Notes: generated by a model not told the origin, from the letters alone. Shown: positions 26,015 to 35,446, counted from the first letter of the stretch. The stretch is DNA of 37,895 nt from Geminicoccaceae bacterium (GCA_011390475.1 JAABSG010000003.1:1-37895); one strand, 5' to 3'. A program made the numbers and translations.

Positions 26015-28189
26015 ATGGCAAAAGTTGTCGTCATCGACGACCGGGTCACCAACCGCAACATCCTCACCCGCCTCGCCCTCTCGGTCGAGGAAGGGCTGCA
26101 GGTGCAGGCTTTCGCGAGCCCGATCGAGGCGCTGACCCGATTGCAGGCGGCCAATCCGCCCGACCTGATCATCACCGACTACAACATGCCGGAGATGGAC
26201 GGCGCCACCTTCATCGAGACCCTCCGCGAGCAACGCGCCTTCGCCGATGTACCGATCGTCGTGGTCACCGTCTACGAGGATCGGGATTTCTGTTATCGCG
26301 CCCTGGATGCAGGCGCCACCGACTTTCTCTTGAGCCCGGTCGATCATCTCGAGTTCAGGGCCCGGGCGCGCAACCTCTTGACCATGCGCCGCCAGCAGAA
26401 GCTGCTGGCCAAGCGGGCGGCCGATCTCGAGCAGGCCTTGCAGGAGCAGCAGGGGCCGGCCTTCGACCATCCGGCGGTGCGGCTGCAGGCGTTTCTCGAC
26501 CGGGTGCCGATCGCCGTCTCGGCGGTCGACCGCTTCGGCCGGCTCACCCTCGTCAACCAGGCGCACGAGGACCTTTTTGCGCAGCGGCGCGAGGATCTCG
26601 TCGGCAAGACCCTGCTCGATGCATTCGGCGAGGCCTATGCCACCCGCCACGCGGTGCTCGACGAGAAGGTCCTGGAAAGCGGCCGGCCCTTGGCCTCGCC
26701 GCGCCAGGAGGTGGTCAGCAACGGCGGCCGCGAGCGCGATCTGGTGAGCGTCAAGGCGCCGGTCCTGGACGAGGCCGGCGATGTCGACGGGGTGATGACC
26801 TTCGCGCTCGATGTCAGCGAGCTCGTGCTCGACCGCGGCACCACCGAACTCGCGGGGCGCACCGACCCCTTGACCGGGCTGATCAGCGCTTCGGCCTTCG
26901 AGGACCGGGCCGAGCAGGAACTCGCCCGGGCGCGGCGGCAGAACGAGACGCTGGCCATCCTGATCGTCGATCTCGACCGCTTCAAGGGCATCAACGAAGC
27001 GTTCTCCAACAGTTTCGGCGACCGGCTGTTGCGCGCGGTGGCCGGCCGCCTTGCCGGACGGCTCAGGGAGACCGACTGCATCGCCAGGCTCCGCTCCGAC
27101 GAGTTCGTCATTCTCCAGCCGGCGCTCAGGCGGGCCGACGATTCGGCCGAATTGGCGCGGCGGCTGAGCGATGCCTTCGCCGAGCCCTTCGTCATCGACA
27201 AGGAGGAGGTCCACATCTCGGCCTCGATCGGCATCACGCTGTTTCCCACCGACGGCAAGTCCGTCGGGCCACTGCTGAAGAACGCCGATCTCGCGATGTA
27301 CCGGGCCAAGGCCTCGGGCCGCGACGCCTATCGCTTCTTCGCCGCCGAGATGAACCTGGCGGCGAGGCGCGCCGTAACCCTCGAGCGCGAGCTCCGGCAG
27401 GCATTGGCAGGCGACCAATTCCTGGTGTATTACCAACCGCAAATAGAGCTCGACAGCGGGCGGATCGTCGGGATGGAAGCGCTGGTGCGCTGGAACCATC
27501 CGCATCGCGGCATCGTTCGGCCGGGCGAATTCATCGGCCTCGCCGAGGATATCGGACTCATCGCACCATTGACCGCCTGGGTCTTGCGCAGTGCCTGCAC
27601 CCAGCACCGAATTTGGCGGGACAAGGGTCTCTTGGGCATGCAGCTCTCGGTCAATCTCAGCCCCGTGCAGTTCCGCGAGCGTGGGGTCGAGCTGATGATC
27701 GAACGGATCTTGAAGGATACCGGGGTCAACCCGGCGATGCTCGATATCGAGCTCACCGAGAACGCGGTGATCGAGAACAGCGCCACCGCCACGGCCTCGC
27801 TCAAATACCTCAACGAGCTCGGCGTCACCCTCTCGATCGACGATTTCGGCACCGGCTACTCGTCGCTCTCCTACGTCAAGCGGCTGCCGGTGCAGCGCCT
27901 CAAGATCGATCAGAGCTTCGTGCAGAACCTCGAGAACGGCACTTCGGACGAGGTGATCGTCCGCGCCATCATCAATCTCGGCCACAGCCTGGGTCTCAGG
28001 GTGATCGGCGAGGGGGTCGAGACCGAGGCCCAGCTCACCCGGTTGCAGCGCCTCGGCTGCGACGAGGTGCAGGGTGACTATATCTGCCCGGCCTTGAGTG
28101 TCGGCGAGTTCGAGCGGCGGCTGGCGCTGCGCCAGCTCAATGCCGCGATCGACGAGAGCGTGCTCGACCAGCTCACGCCCTCGGACTGA
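26015..28189 (+). CDS. response regulator REC-PAS-GGDEF(degenerate)-EAL, likely c-di-GMP phosphodiesterase
   Basis: The 724-residue protein starts with a receiver domain (about 1-125; phosphoacceptor D55 in [12 protein letters not shown], metal-binding DD at 8-9). A PAS domain (about 155-270) follows, then a GGDEF domain (about 280-445) in which the catalytic loop reads RSDEF (R360-F364), so cyclase activity is unlikely. The EAL domain (about 455-710) keeps its key elements: EALVRW at 488-493, a glutamate in [28 protein letters not shown] and EGVETEAQL. The expected output is therefore hydrolysis of c-di-GMP controlled by phosphorylation. The hybrid kinase gene follows after 8 bp, making it the probable phosphodonor. 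The ribosome binding site is weak. Confidence 0.92.
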   Translation: MAKVVVIDDRVTNRNILTRLALSVEEGLQVQAFASPIEALTRLQAANPPDLIITDYNMPEMDGATFIETLREQRAFADVPIVVVTVYEDRDFCYRALDAGATDFLLSPVDHLEFRARARNLLTMRRQQKLLAKRAADLEQALQEQQGPAFDHPAVRLQAFLDRVPIAVSAVDRFGRLTLVNQAHEDLFAQRREDLVGKTLLDAFGEAYATRHAVLDEKVLESGRPLASPRQEVVSNGGRERDLVSVKAPVLDEAGDVDGVMTFALDVSELVLDRGTTELAGRTDPLTGLISASAFEDRAEQELARARRQNETLAILIVDLDRFKGINEAFSNSFGDRLLRAVAGRLAGRLRETDCIARLRSDEFVILQPALRRADDSAELARRLSDAFAEPFVIDKEEVHISASIGITLFPTDGKSVGPLLKNADLAMYRAKASGRDAYRFFAAEMNLAARRAVTLERELRQALAGDQFLVYYQPQIELDSGRIVGMEALVRWNHPHRGIVRPGEFIGLAEDIGLIAPLTAWVLRSACTQHRIWRDKGLLGMQLSVNLSPVQFRERGVELMIERILKDTGVNPAMLDIELTENAVIENSATATASLKYLNELGVTLSIDDFGTGYSSLSYVKRLPVQRLKIDQSFVQNLENGTSDEVIVRAIINLGHSLGLRVIGEGVETEAQLTRLQRLGCDEVQGDYICPALSVGEFERRLALRQLNAAIDESVLDQLTPSD

Positions 28190-28197
28190 GCGCCGCC

Positions 28198-30894
28198 ATG
28201 GCGCTGAAGGAAGAGCTCGCGCTGACCCGGCGCTGGATCCGCCGAAGGCTCGAGGGCCGGGCCGACACGGAGCACGAGCAGGCGGTCATCCGCATCGTCT
28301 TCTCGGTCCTGATCAGCCTCTATATCCTGGCCATCACCGGCTTCGGCATCGCCGACCAGGACGTCCTGGCGCCGGGCTTGTGGATCGCCTTGGGCTCGTT
28401 CGTCGCGTCCAGTCTGCTCTTTACACATATCGTCTGGCGGCCGCGGATCGTGCCGGCGCGGCGGATCGCCGGGATGCTGATCGACACCATGGGCCTCAAT
28501 GGTGTCATGTTCGTCGGCGGCATGGCGACCGCGCCCTTCTACCCGATCCTGCTCTGGGTGATCCTCGGCCACGGCTTTCGCTTCGGCAAACCCTATCTCT
28601 TTGCCGCCGCCACGGTGTCCTTCGTGCTCTTCGGCCTCGTCATCACCTTGAACGAGGAATGGGGCACAGTGCCGTCCCTCGACATCGCGCTGATGCTCAC
28701 TCTCGTCATCCTGCCGGCCTATTTCGCGACCCTCTTGAGCCGGCTCACCGACCTCGTCGCCCGGGCCGAGGAGGCGAGCCGGGCGAAGAGCCGGTTCCTG
28801 GCGACCATGAGCCACGAGTTCAGAACGCCGCTGAACGCCATCATCGGCATGACCGACCTGTTGCGGACCACCAAGCTGGACAGCGAGCAGCGCGACATGG
28901 CGGCGACCACGCGCAGTGCCGCGCACAGCCTCCTGGCCCTGGTCAACGACGTGCTCGACATCGCCAAGATCGAGGCCGGCCGCTTCACCATCGCCCAGGA
29001 GCCTTTCGACCTGCACCACCAGCTCGCCGAGCTCCGCCGGATGCTCTACCACGAGGCTCAGTCGCGCGGTCTCTATCTCAGGCTCCGGGTCGATCCGCGC
29101 ATCCCCCGGGCCTTCGTCGGCGGCCGGGGGCCTTTGCACCAGGTGCTGGTCAACCTCACAGCGAACGCCATCAAGTTCACCAGCGACGGTGGCGTGCTGA
29201 TCGACGTCCGGCTGCTCGAGGCCGACGAGGGCACGGTCAAGCTCCGCTTCGAGGTGCACGATACGGGCATCGGCATCTCGGCCGAGGCGCAGGGCCGAAT
29301 TTTCGAGAGCTTCAGCCAGGCCGAGACCGACACCGCCCGGCGCTACGGCGGCACCGGGCTCGGCCTCGCCATCGCGGTGGAGCTGACCGAACTCCTGCAG
29401 GGCAAGATCGGCGTCGTCAGCGCCTTGGGCCAGGGCTCGAGCTTCTGGGTCGAGCTGCCGCTCGGGCGCGATCCGGCGGCGGCGCAGGTCGGTCCGGCAA
29501 CCGTGGCGCTCGACGAGGCCAGCGCGAGCGGTGTCCCGCCCGAGCGCCAGGAAAACGCCGCCGTCGTCGTCCTCGGCGGAACGCCGGCCATCGAGGCCGC
29601 GTGCCGACGGCTGCAAACCATGGGGCTCACGGGCATTCCCGCGCTCGACATCACCTCGGCGGTCGACAGCGCGGTCGGCGGCGGCCGGGCCACGGCCATT
29701 CTCGTCGTCGAGGGCGAGCCGCCGGTCGACGTCGAGGCCCTGTCGGAGGCCCTGGACCGCCGTCAGCCGAGCGAGCCCGTCGACATTCTCACCCTGCTGC
29801 CCGAACGCGTCGAGCATCTGACGGCGAGCTTGGCCGATTTTTCGACCGCGGCCGACGACCGAACCCTGGCTCGGATCCTCGATCTCGCCCTGGATGGCGC
29901 CGCCGCCGACCGGGCCAATGTCGAGGCCGACCGGCTGGTGGCCGTCCATCCGGCCAAGCTGCTGCTGGTCGAGGACAACCGCACCAACCAGCTGGTGATC
30001 GGCAAGATCCTCGAGCATGCGGGCCATCGAGTGAGCATCGCCGAAAGCGGCGAGGCCTGCGTCGAGGCGATGGAAGCCGAGCGCTTCGATGCCGTGCTGC
30101 TCGACCTCAACATGCCGGGGATGAGCGGCTTCGAAACCTTGAAGATGCTTCGCTTCATGTTCCCGATCCCCGACCTGCCGCCGCTCGTGGCGCTCACCGC
30201 CGATGCCACGGCCGACACCCGCGAAGCGGCCCTGGCCGCCGGTTTCTCGGCCTATGTCACCAAGCCGATCGATTCGCTGCATCTGCTTGCGACCGTCGAT
30301 CGGCTGGTGGCGGCCCGCAAGGGGCCGGAAGAGGTTGCAGCGGCAGCAGCTGCGGCCGCGGCCCGAGACAGTGGCGAAGCGCCGGCGGCGTCGGTTGCGG
30401 CCGTGGTCCCGTTGCGCGAAGCGGCCGAACGGGCCGGCGTCGCCCGGGCCACCGGGCGCTCGCTGATCGCCGGGCAAGGCCGGCCGCGGCGACGGGATCC
30501 CGGACATGTGCCGGGGGCCGTGCTCGACCAGCGCAAGATCGCGACATTGCTGGAGCTCGATGCGGGGGACGGGTTCTTTGCGCAGGTGGTCGACGACTAC
30601 CTGCTCGATGTGGCGCAGCTCTTGAAGGAGATGGGCGAAGCGGTGGCCGCGGCCGATGCCGGGGCGTTTCGCGATGCGACCCACGCCTTGAAGAGCAGCT
30701 CGGCGCATATCGGCGCGCAAGGCGTGCTCGAGACCTGTCTCGGTTTGCACCATCTCGACGACCATGCGCTCCTGCTCCGGGCACCCACCGAGCTCCAGCG
30801 GCTCGAAGCAGCGATCGAAGCGGCAAGGCAAGCGCTGCTCCAGCAAAAAGACGGCACTGCTCGACCGCCTGAGCCGCGTCGAGAACGCGGGTAG
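28198..30894 (+). CDS. rpfC: RpfC-like hybrid histidine kinase (TM input, HK, pseudo-REC, REC, HPt)
   Basis: The 898-residue protein opens with [21 protein letters not shown], which closely follows the DSF sensor RpfC (WLKRRLSGRADSEHAQ), and continues with several hydrophobic helices (about 30-180) as in the RpfC input domain. The kinase core has the H-box SHEFRTPLN (H206), the N-box ANAIKF, DTGIGI and GGTGLGLAI. Residues about 455-565 look like a receiver without a phosphoacceptor. A full receiver follows ([11 protein letters not shown]636 in [12 protein letters not shown] in VTKPID), then an Ala-rich linker and an HPt domain with H829 in [12 protein letters not shown]. In Xanthomonas the RpfC receiver also binds the DSF synthase RpfF. 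The gene converges on an RpfF homologue here, as in Xanthomonas. Confidence 0.9.
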   Translation: MALKEELALTRRWIRRRLEGRADTEHEQAVIRIVFSVLISLYILAITGFGIADQDVLAPGLWIALGSFVASSLLFTHIVWRPRIVPARRIAGMLIDTMGLNGVMFVGGMATAPFYPILLWVILGHGFRFGKPYLFAAATVSFVLFGLVITLNEEWGTVPSLDIALMLTLVILPAYFATLLSRLTDLVARAEEASRAKSRFLATMSHEFRTPLNAIIGMTDLLRTTKLDSEQRDMAATTRSAAHSLLALVNDVLDIAKIEAGRFTIAQEPFDLHHQLAELRRMLYHEAQSRGLYLRLRVDPRIPRAFVGGRGPLHQVLVNLTANAIKFTSDGGVLIDVRLLEADEGTVKLRFEVHDTGIGISAEAQGRIFESFSQAETDTARRYGGTGLGLAIAVELTELLQGKIGVVSALGQGSSFWVELPLGRDPAAAQVGPATVALDEASASGVPPERQENAAVVVLGGTPAIEAACRRLQTMGLTGIPALDITSAVDSAVGGGRATAILVVEGEPPVDVEALSEALDRRQPSEPVDILTLLPERVEHLTASLADFSTAADDRTLARILDLALDGAAADRANVEADRLVAVHPAKLLLVEDNRTNQLVIGKILEHAGHRVSIAESGEACVEAMEAERFDAVLLDLNMPGMSGFETLKMLRFMFPIPDLPPLVALTADATADTREAALAAGFSAYVTKPIDSLHLLATVDRLVAARKGPEEVAAAAAAAAARDSGEAPAASVAAVVPLREAAERAGVARATGRSLIAGQGRPRRRDPGHVPGAVLDQRKIATLLELDAGDGFFAQVVDDYLLDVAQLLKEMGEAVAAADAGAFRDATHALKSSSAHIGAQGVLETCLGLHHLDDHALLLRAPTELQRLEAAIEAARQALLQQKDGTARPPEPRRERG

Positions 30895-30979
30895 CACCTG
30901 GGAGCAGCGTGTTGAGCGCGTGGCCGGCAACGAGGGCCAGGGCCAGATCGCAAAAGGCGTCGATGCGGTAGAGCTGCAC
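30890..30979 (-). pseudogene. possible 5' remnant of a PhzF-type gene
   Basis: On the minus strand a GGAGA site lies six bases before a GTG at 30979 that opens MQLYRIDAF, which resembles the start of PhzF-family isomerases (L-Y-x-V-D-A-F-T-D). The likeness fades after about ten residues, and the frame runs into the antisense of the kinase gene. It may be the stump of a lost gene, or chance. Confidence 0.2.
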
Positions 30980-30991
30980 GGGAGATCTCCC
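30980..30991. other. perfect 12-bp palindrome GGGAGATCTCCC
   Basis: This palindrome sits in the 240-bp gap between the convergent kinase and DSF-synthase genes. It could be a protein-binding site or simply contain the ribosome binding site of the gene remnant beside it. No T-run follows on either strand, so it is not a typical terminator. Confidence 0.3.
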
Positions 30992-31134
30992 TCGGCGGGG
31001 TCTCGAGATCGAGATCGAAGGGTAGGGCCGTGGTCGACGAGGCAGAGCTGGGGGACTCGGAACCGTGGCTGGGCCGGCCGGGGCGGTAGAGCACCGCTGC
31101 CGGCCCGAGCCGATCGGGCCCCATGGTCATCTGC

Positions 31135-32091
31135 TCAGGCCTTGGCGCGCTTTTTCGTCTGCACCCGGGCCAGGCAATCCATGCGGCGGAGATCGTCGGC
31201 GGTGAGCTGCATGGCGAGATCGGTCCACATGTCGACGATCTCCTCGAGCTCGGCCAGGCTCACCGGGTCGACCCGGCGCCGGGCGTGGCGCAGCGTACGC
31301 CTGGTGTTGAAGGTAGCGGCGTTCTCCTCGATGTAGCGCAAGAGGGCGGCCTCGCCCTCGCCCGGCTCACAGACGACGTCGACGATGTCCATTTCCTTCA
31401 TCTCGTCGGCGCTGCGCGAGAGACCGCTCTCGATCAGCTCGCGGGCACCCGCCATGCCGAGCTTGCGCTTGAGGAAGCTGTAGGCGCCCATGCCGGGGAA
31501 GAGGTTGAAGAGGATCTCGGGCAGGCCGAACTTGGCGTCCTTCTCGGCGATCACGATGTCGTCGCTGAGCATCGCCTCGAAGCCGCCGCCGATCGCATCG
31601 CCCTGGACCAGGGCCACGGTGAGGATCGGCAGATCCAGGCAGAGATAGTTGTCGTGGATGATCTCGATCGCCCGGTGCGCGTAGGCGCGGAGTGCCGCCT
31701 CGTCGCCACTGCGGATCATCGCCGTGAAGTTGGTGAGATCGCCGCCGAGGCTGTAGACGCCCTTGGCCTCGGACGCCCAGACCAGGTAGCGGAAGGGCAT
31801 GTCGGCAGGCGCCACGCCGGTGAGCTGCTCGCGCAAATAGCGCTGCACGTCGCGCATGTCCTGCATCAGCTCCGGGGTGTAGCAGGCCCGCTCGCCATGC
31901 TTCATCCGCGCCCAGAGAATGCTGTTCTCGACGTCGAGGCGGGTGGTGAGGTTGGGCAGGTCGATGTCGAAGTTCGGCCGGCGGAGCGGGATCACCGGGG
32001 CCGCCATGCGGCGGAACTCGGACGGCAGCAGGTCGAGATTGTCGTTGACCGCGTCCTGCAGCCCGCGAACGAATGAGTGCGACAGCGCCAT
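31135..32091 (-). CDS. rpfF: DSF synthase, RpfF family (crotonase fold)
   Basis: RpfF dehydrates and cleaves 3-hydroxyacyl-ACP to make cis-2-unsaturated fatty acid signals (DSF). The 318-residue product follows Xanthomonas RpfF closely: YSLGGDLTNF (oxyanion region), ALVQGDAIGGGFEAMLS with E172, and GLPEILFNLFPGMGAYSF with E192. The two glutamates are 20 residues apart, as are the catalytic E141 and E161 of RpfF. The C-terminus has EIVDMWTDLAMQL and MDCLARVQ. ATG 32091 has a strong GGAGG site about eight bases upstream and was preferred to an in-frame start at 32136. About 30 N-terminal residues precede the part that aligns with Xanthomonas RpfF. No rpfB acyl-CoA ligase gene is adjacent. Confidence 0.92.
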   Translation of the reverse strand: MALSHSFVRGLQDAVNDNLDLLPSEFRRMAAPVIPLRRPNFDIDLPNLTTRLDVENSILWARMKHGERACYTPELMQDMRDVQRYLREQLTGVAPADMPFRYLVWASEAKGVYSLGGDLTNFTAMIRSGDEAALRAYAHRAIEIIHDNYLCLDLPILTVALVQGDAIGGGFEAMLSDDIVIAEKDAKFGLPEILFNLFPGMGAYSFLKRKLGMAGARELIESGLSRSADEMKEMDIVDVVCEPGEGEAALLRYIEENAATFNTRRTLRHARRRVDPVSLAELEEIVDMWTDLAMQLTADDLRRMDCLARVQTKKRAKA

Positions 32092-32192
32092 GGTCTGAAC
32101 CTCCAGGGATCGATACTTGGCGCTACTCGCGTCCAAGCCTCGAATGCTTCAGGAATTTGCTGGTGGAGTTGTTCTCCGCCGACAGAGGTATT

Positions 32193-32221
32193 GATAAAGA
32201 GTTAACGCAGCAACTCTTATC
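32193..32221. promoter_or_regulatory. long dyad in the AT-rich region upstream of rpfF
   Basis: GATAAAGAGTT (32193-32203) and AACTCTTATC (32212-32221) pair over 10 bp with a single-base bulge around an 8-base centre. It lies about 100 bp before the rpfF ATG in a markedly AT-rich stretch (about 32165-32330). No T-run follows on the minus strand, so an operator is more likely than a terminator. Confidence 0.45.
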
Positions 32222-32337
32222 GTTTCGATTTTCTTCGAGTTTCACAGAAAATGAAAAAATTCTTTTCCATTATTTACCTGGAATTTTAATCAGTATTTTA
32301 GGGACAAATTTCCTGGGATTTTAGGATAATCGCGCCG

Positions 32338-32353
32338 GCGGGCAAAAACCCGC
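32338..32353 (-). terminator. short hairpin after the rhomboid gene
   Basis: GCGGG and CCCGC arms enclose a six-base loop (TTTTTG on the minus strand), eight bases past the rhomboid stop. It is short and lacks a downstream T-run, so termination is only possible. Confidence 0.3.
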
Positions 32354-32361
32354 GCGACCGC

Positions 32362-33042
32362 TCAGCCCCAGGGGCCGGACCGGCGGCGCTTGACCAGCGG
32401 CAGGGCGACGATCGCGCCGGCGACGAAGCCGCCGATATGCGCCCACCAGGCGACCCCTGCCCCGTCGGGGGCGCCCACGGCGCTGATCAGCTGCACCGCG
32501 AACCAGATGATCAGCAGCCAAAAGGCGCGGATTTCGTGCAGCAGCATGAAGCTGATGGGGATGAAGACGACGACCCGCGAGCGGGGATAGAGCACCAGAT
32601 AAGCGCCGAGTACGCCCGAGATGGCGCCCGAGGCCCCGATCATCGGGACGGTCGAGCCGGGCTCCGGCGCGATCTGCGCTGCCGCTGCCGCAACGCCGCT
32701 CGCGAGGTAGAAGGCGAGAAAGCCCAGATGGCCGAGCCGATCCTCGATATTGTTGCCGAAGATCCAGAGGTAGAGGAGGTTGCCGGCCAAGTGGAGAAAG
32801 CTGCCGTGCAGGAACATCGAGGTGACGAAGGTCATCCAGGCCGGCACGCGGTAGAGCTGTGGGGCGAGCTCGGCCGACCCGGTAATCACGCCCGGGATCA
32901 GCCCGAGCCCGAGAATCGCCCGCTGCATCCCTTCGCGCCCGAGTCCGAGCTGCCAGAGAAAAGCGAGACCGCAGAGCACGAGCACCGCATAGACGACCCA
33001 CGGTGTGCGCCTCGAAGCGTGCAGATCCTTGATCGGGATCAA
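32362..33042 (-). CDS. rhomboid-family intramembrane serine protease
   Basis: The 226-residue membrane protein has about six hydrophobic segments. Rhomboid catalytic elements are complete: the serine S138 in GASGAISG, the histidine H202 in AHIGGFVAG, and HLAGNLLYLWIFG (H84, N88), which supplies the oxyanion region. Such proteases cut membrane-spanning substrates inside the bilayer. The start is TTG at 33042, giving MIPIKD, typical for bacterial homologues (MIPLRD-type); no better codon is in frame. It follows the PaaY-like gene by seven bases and is probably translationally coupled to it. Confidence 0.88.
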   Translation of the reverse strand: MIPIKDLHASRRTPWVVYAVLVLCGLAFLWQLGLGREGMQRAILGLGLIPGVITGSAELAPQLYRVPAWMTFVTSMFLHGSFLHLAGNLLYLWIFGNNIEDRLGHLGFLAFYLASGVAAAAAQIAPEPGSTVPMIGASGAISGVLGAYLVLYPRSRVVVFIPISFMLLHEIRAFWLLIIWFAVQLISAVGAPDGAGVAWWAHIGGFVAGAIVALPLVKRRRSGPWG

Positions 33043-33049
33043 GGGCGGC

Positions 33050-33673
33050 TCATGTCTCGACGTCGACGTCCAGACCGGTCTCGAACTTGGGCCGAATCTG
33101 GGTCAGGGACGGGCAGCGCTTGCGGTTGGGCTCGACCGCCCTCTGCGGTGCGCAAGGCGTCAGCGTGCGCCTCGAGACGCGGGCCAGCTCTCGATACTCT
33201 CGCGTACCCTGGCTCTTCCAGGCGATCTCGGCGGCATCGAGCGGCCGCACGACGCGCGCCGGGATGCCCGAGACCAGATGCCCGGCCGGCACCTCGAAGC
33301 CCGCCTTGACGAAGGCCATGGCGGCGACGAAGGCGTTCTCGCCGATGACCGCCCCGTCCATCACCGTGGCGTTCATGCCGACCAGCGCGTTCCGTCCCAC
33401 CCGGCAGCCGTGCAGGACGGCCCCATGGCCGATATGGCCATCCGCCTCGATCACGCACTCCTTGCCGGGAAAGCCGTGCATCACGCAATTGTCCTGGATG
33501 TTGCAGCCCTCCTCCAGGATCAAGCGCCCCATGTCACCGCGCAGCGAGACGAAGGGTGCGACGTAGACGTGCGCGCCGATGATCACATCGCCGATCAACA
33601 CGGCCTCGGGGTGAACGAACGCCGTGTCGTCGACCACGGGGCGGATACCGGCATATTCGTAAACGCGCGCCAA
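33050..33673 (-). CDS. hexapeptide-repeat protein, PaaY / gamma-carbonic anhydrase family
   Basis: The 207-residue protein has a left-handed beta-helix pattern: repeated hydrophobic-glycine hexads in VLIGDVIIGAHVYVAP through MDGAVIGENAFVAA. The zinc ligands of the gamma-carbonic anhydrase family are present as H66 (VMHGFPGKE), H83 (GHIGHGA) and H88 (LHGC). The GFPGKE and GRNALVGMNATVMD phrasing is closer to PaaY/CaiE proteins, which hydrolyse dead-end CoA thioesters in phenylacetate or carnitine metabolism, than to carbonic anhydrases. The C-terminus has about 30 residues without family resemblance. The start is TTG at 33673 with a strong GGAGGT six bases upstream. Confidence 0.82.
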   Translation of the reverse strand: MARVYEYAGIRPVVDDTAFVHPEAVLIGDVIIGAHVYVAPFVSLRGDMGRLILEEGCNIQDNCVMHGFPGKECVIEADGHIGHGAVLHGCRVGRNALVGMNATVMDGAVIGENAFVAAMAFVKAGFEVPAGHLVSGIPARVVRPLDAAEIAWKSQGTREYRELARVSRRTLTPCAPQRAVEPNRKRCPSLTQIRPKFETGLDVDVET

Positions 33674-33767
33674 GGGGCACCTCCAGCCATTTACTGCACT
33701 GCATTACGCAGCGGGCAGAGCACGAGATCGAGCCCGGTTGCAAGCGACGGCTGCAAGCGGCGGCGCT

Positions 33768-34049
33768 TCAGGGCGTCGGCGGTACCCGCTGCTTGCTCGG
33801 TGCCGTGCTCCGGCCATCCGGGTCGAGCACCGCGAGTGCCGCGGTGATCGCCTGCAGCACCGAGTTGTCGCCGCCCGGCATCCCCTCCTCGGTGGCGACG
33901 GCCATCTCGCTCTCGTCGTATTCCCACTGCCTGAGCAGGGCGATTTTCTGCTCGGCCGTGAGGTCCTCGGCATCGACCACGGCGGCGGGATCGGGGAAAT
34001 GGGCTGCGGGGTCGCGCAGCGCCTCGTCGTAGTCCAGCTTCTCGGCCAT
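33768..34049 (-). CDS. conserved-looking small protein of unknown function
   Basis: The 93-residue acidic protein starts at an ATG with a strong GGAGGAA site. The core, HFPDPAAVVDAEDLTAEQKIALLRQWEYDESEMAVATEEGMPGG, looks like a small conserved helical protein I have seen only as hypothetical in proteobacteria; no domain or membrane segment is visible. The last 15 residues are Pro/Ser-rich and low in complexity. It is 94 bp upstream of the PaaY-like gene on the same strand and may share its transcript. Confidence 0.8.
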   Translation of the reverse strand: MAEKLDYDEALRDPAAHFPDPAAVVDAEDLTAEQKIALLRQWEYDESEMAVATEEGMPGGDNSVLQAITAALAVLDPDGRSTAPSKQRVPPTP

Positions 34050-34349
34050 CGGTTTCCTCCTGGGTCAGATCCTATCCGGGATATATAGGCAGACCGGCGG
34101 CGCCGGTCGAACGGCGATGCTGGAGTATCGCTGTTCGAAACACCAGGCCACCGCTGGCGTTCCATTGGCCCGGCTCTATCCGAGGCGGGCGAGCAGGCAG
34201 CCGAGGGCGCGACGTTCCGGGTGACGGACGAGATCGTCGCCATGCCCGACGGCCGACCACCGCCCGGCCGCATCGAGGCTGGACAAGCCAGACAATCGCT
34301 ACTTAGATGCACAGCTGTAGACGCCAACGAACAAAAGAGCAGGAGAGGC
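34050..34349. other. divergent region before the sugar transporter operon
   Basis: This 300-bp gap carries the promoter candidate at 34280-34308 and a GATATATAGG stretch near 34078-34090 that could serve the minus-strand small gene. ACCGGC/GCCGGT forms a short dyad near 34094-34108. No additional gene is supported. Confidence 0.4.
34280..34308 (+). promoter_or_regulatory. candidate promoter of the sugar ABC operon
   Basis: TGGACA (34280-34285), a 17-bp spacer and TTAGAT (34303-34308) form a plausible sigma-70-type promoter. Transcription would begin about 35 bases before the permease ATG. Confidence 0.4.
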
Positions 34350-35390
34350 ATGGCGATCGCAGCATCGGCTTCGGTGGGTCGCGCCAACCGCCGCCGCGAG
34401 GTCCCCTGGATCGAGCGCTACATCAATATTCTCGGCCCCTTGGTGATGATCCTGACGCTCTGTCTGGTCATGGCCTTTGCCGATCCGCGCTTCTTTCGCG
34501 TCCAAAACATCATGATCATCCTTCAGGATGCCTCGATCTACATGGTCCTGGCAATGGGGATGACGCTGGTGATCACCGGCCGCGGCATCGATCTCTCGAT
34601 CGGCTCGGTGGCCGCCCTCGCCGCCGTGGTCATGGCGATGCTGATCAAGGACGTGGGCGTCAACGTCTACGTCGCGATGCTGATCGCCGTCCTGGTCGGC
34701 CTCGCTTGTGGCTTCATGAACGGCTTCGTGATCACCAAACTGCGCGTGCCGGACCTGATCGCGACCTTGTCCATGGACCTGGTTTTTCGCGGTTTCGCCT
34801 TGGTGCTCGCGGCCGGCGTCGTGCTGGCCCGCTTTCCCGATCCCTTGGTCTGGCTGGGGCGTGGCCGGGTCTTCGAGGTAGTGCCGGTGGCTGCTATCGT
34901 CGGTATCACCGTGCTCGTCATCGGCTTCGTGATCTACCGCTACACGCCCCTGGGCCGCTACGCCGTCGCGATCGGCGGCAACACCGAAGCCGCAGTCTTG
35001 ACCGGCATCGACGTCACCCGGCACAAGATGTTTCAGTACATGCTCATGGGCGGGCTCGCCGGGCTCGCCGGCGTCATGCTCACCGGCCGCCTCAACGCCA
35101 TTCAGGCAACGGCCGGCATGGGCCTGACGCTGCACACGATCGCCGCCGTCGTGGTCGGCGGCACCACGCTCTTCGGTGGCCGGGGGTCGATGGCGGGCTC
35201 GCTGGTCGGCGTGCTGCTGCTCTCGATGGTGGTCAACGCGCTGGTTCTCTTGCGCCTGGACTTCTTCTGGCAGCAGGTCGCGGCCGGTGTCATCATCATC
35301 ACCTCGGTCGCCTTCTACGCGGCGCTGCAGGACCCCGGCAAAGGCGGCGTCTCGGGCCTCGTGCGTCGGCTCGGCGGCGGCGCCCGTTGA
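34350..35390 (+). CDS. sugar ABC transporter permease, RbsC/FrcC type (CUT2)
   Basis: The 346-residue inner-membrane permease begins at ATG 34350 with AGGAGAGG directly upstream; open frame further upstream lacks family sequence. Family landmarks are MGMTLVITGRGIDLSIGSVAALA, GLACGFMNGFVITKLRVPDLIATL, YAVAIGGNTEAAVLTGIDV and AVVVGGTTLFGGRGS, all typical of ribose/fructose-type (CUT2) permeases. It is followed by the binding protein and ATPase genes. The exact sugar cannot be inferred. Confidence 0.9.
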   Translation: MAIAASASVGRANRRREVPWIERYINILGPLVMILTLCLVMAFADPRFFRVQNIMIILQDASIYMVLAMGMTLVITGRGIDLSIGSVAALAAVVMAMLIKDVGVNVYVAMLIAVLVGLACGFMNGFVITKLRVPDLIATLSMDLVFRGFALVLAAGVVLARFPDPLVWLGRGRVFEVVPVAAIVGITVLVIGFVIYRYTPLGRYAVAIGGNTEAAVLTGIDVTRHKMFQYMLMGGLAGLAGVMLTGRLNAIQATAGMGLTLHTIAAVVVGGTTLFGGRGSMAGSLVGVLLLSMVVNALVLLRLDFFWQQVAAGVIIITSVAFYAALQDPGKGGVSGLVRRLGGGAR

Positions 35391-35446
35391 CCGGCGGGCA
35401 GGACGACGGACGAGCAACAGTCGGACAACGACAGGGAGTGACAACG

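Noticed and set aside
28078-30930. 950-codon open frame on the minus strand
   Set aside because: It lies wholly antisense to the hybrid kinase and its translation is a His/Gln/Asp-rich low-complexity mirror; a by-product of high GC.
32073-32324. 83-codon open frame across the AT-rich region before rpfF
   Set aside because: It overlaps the rpfF start on the other strand and has no ribosome binding site; the region reads better as a promoter.
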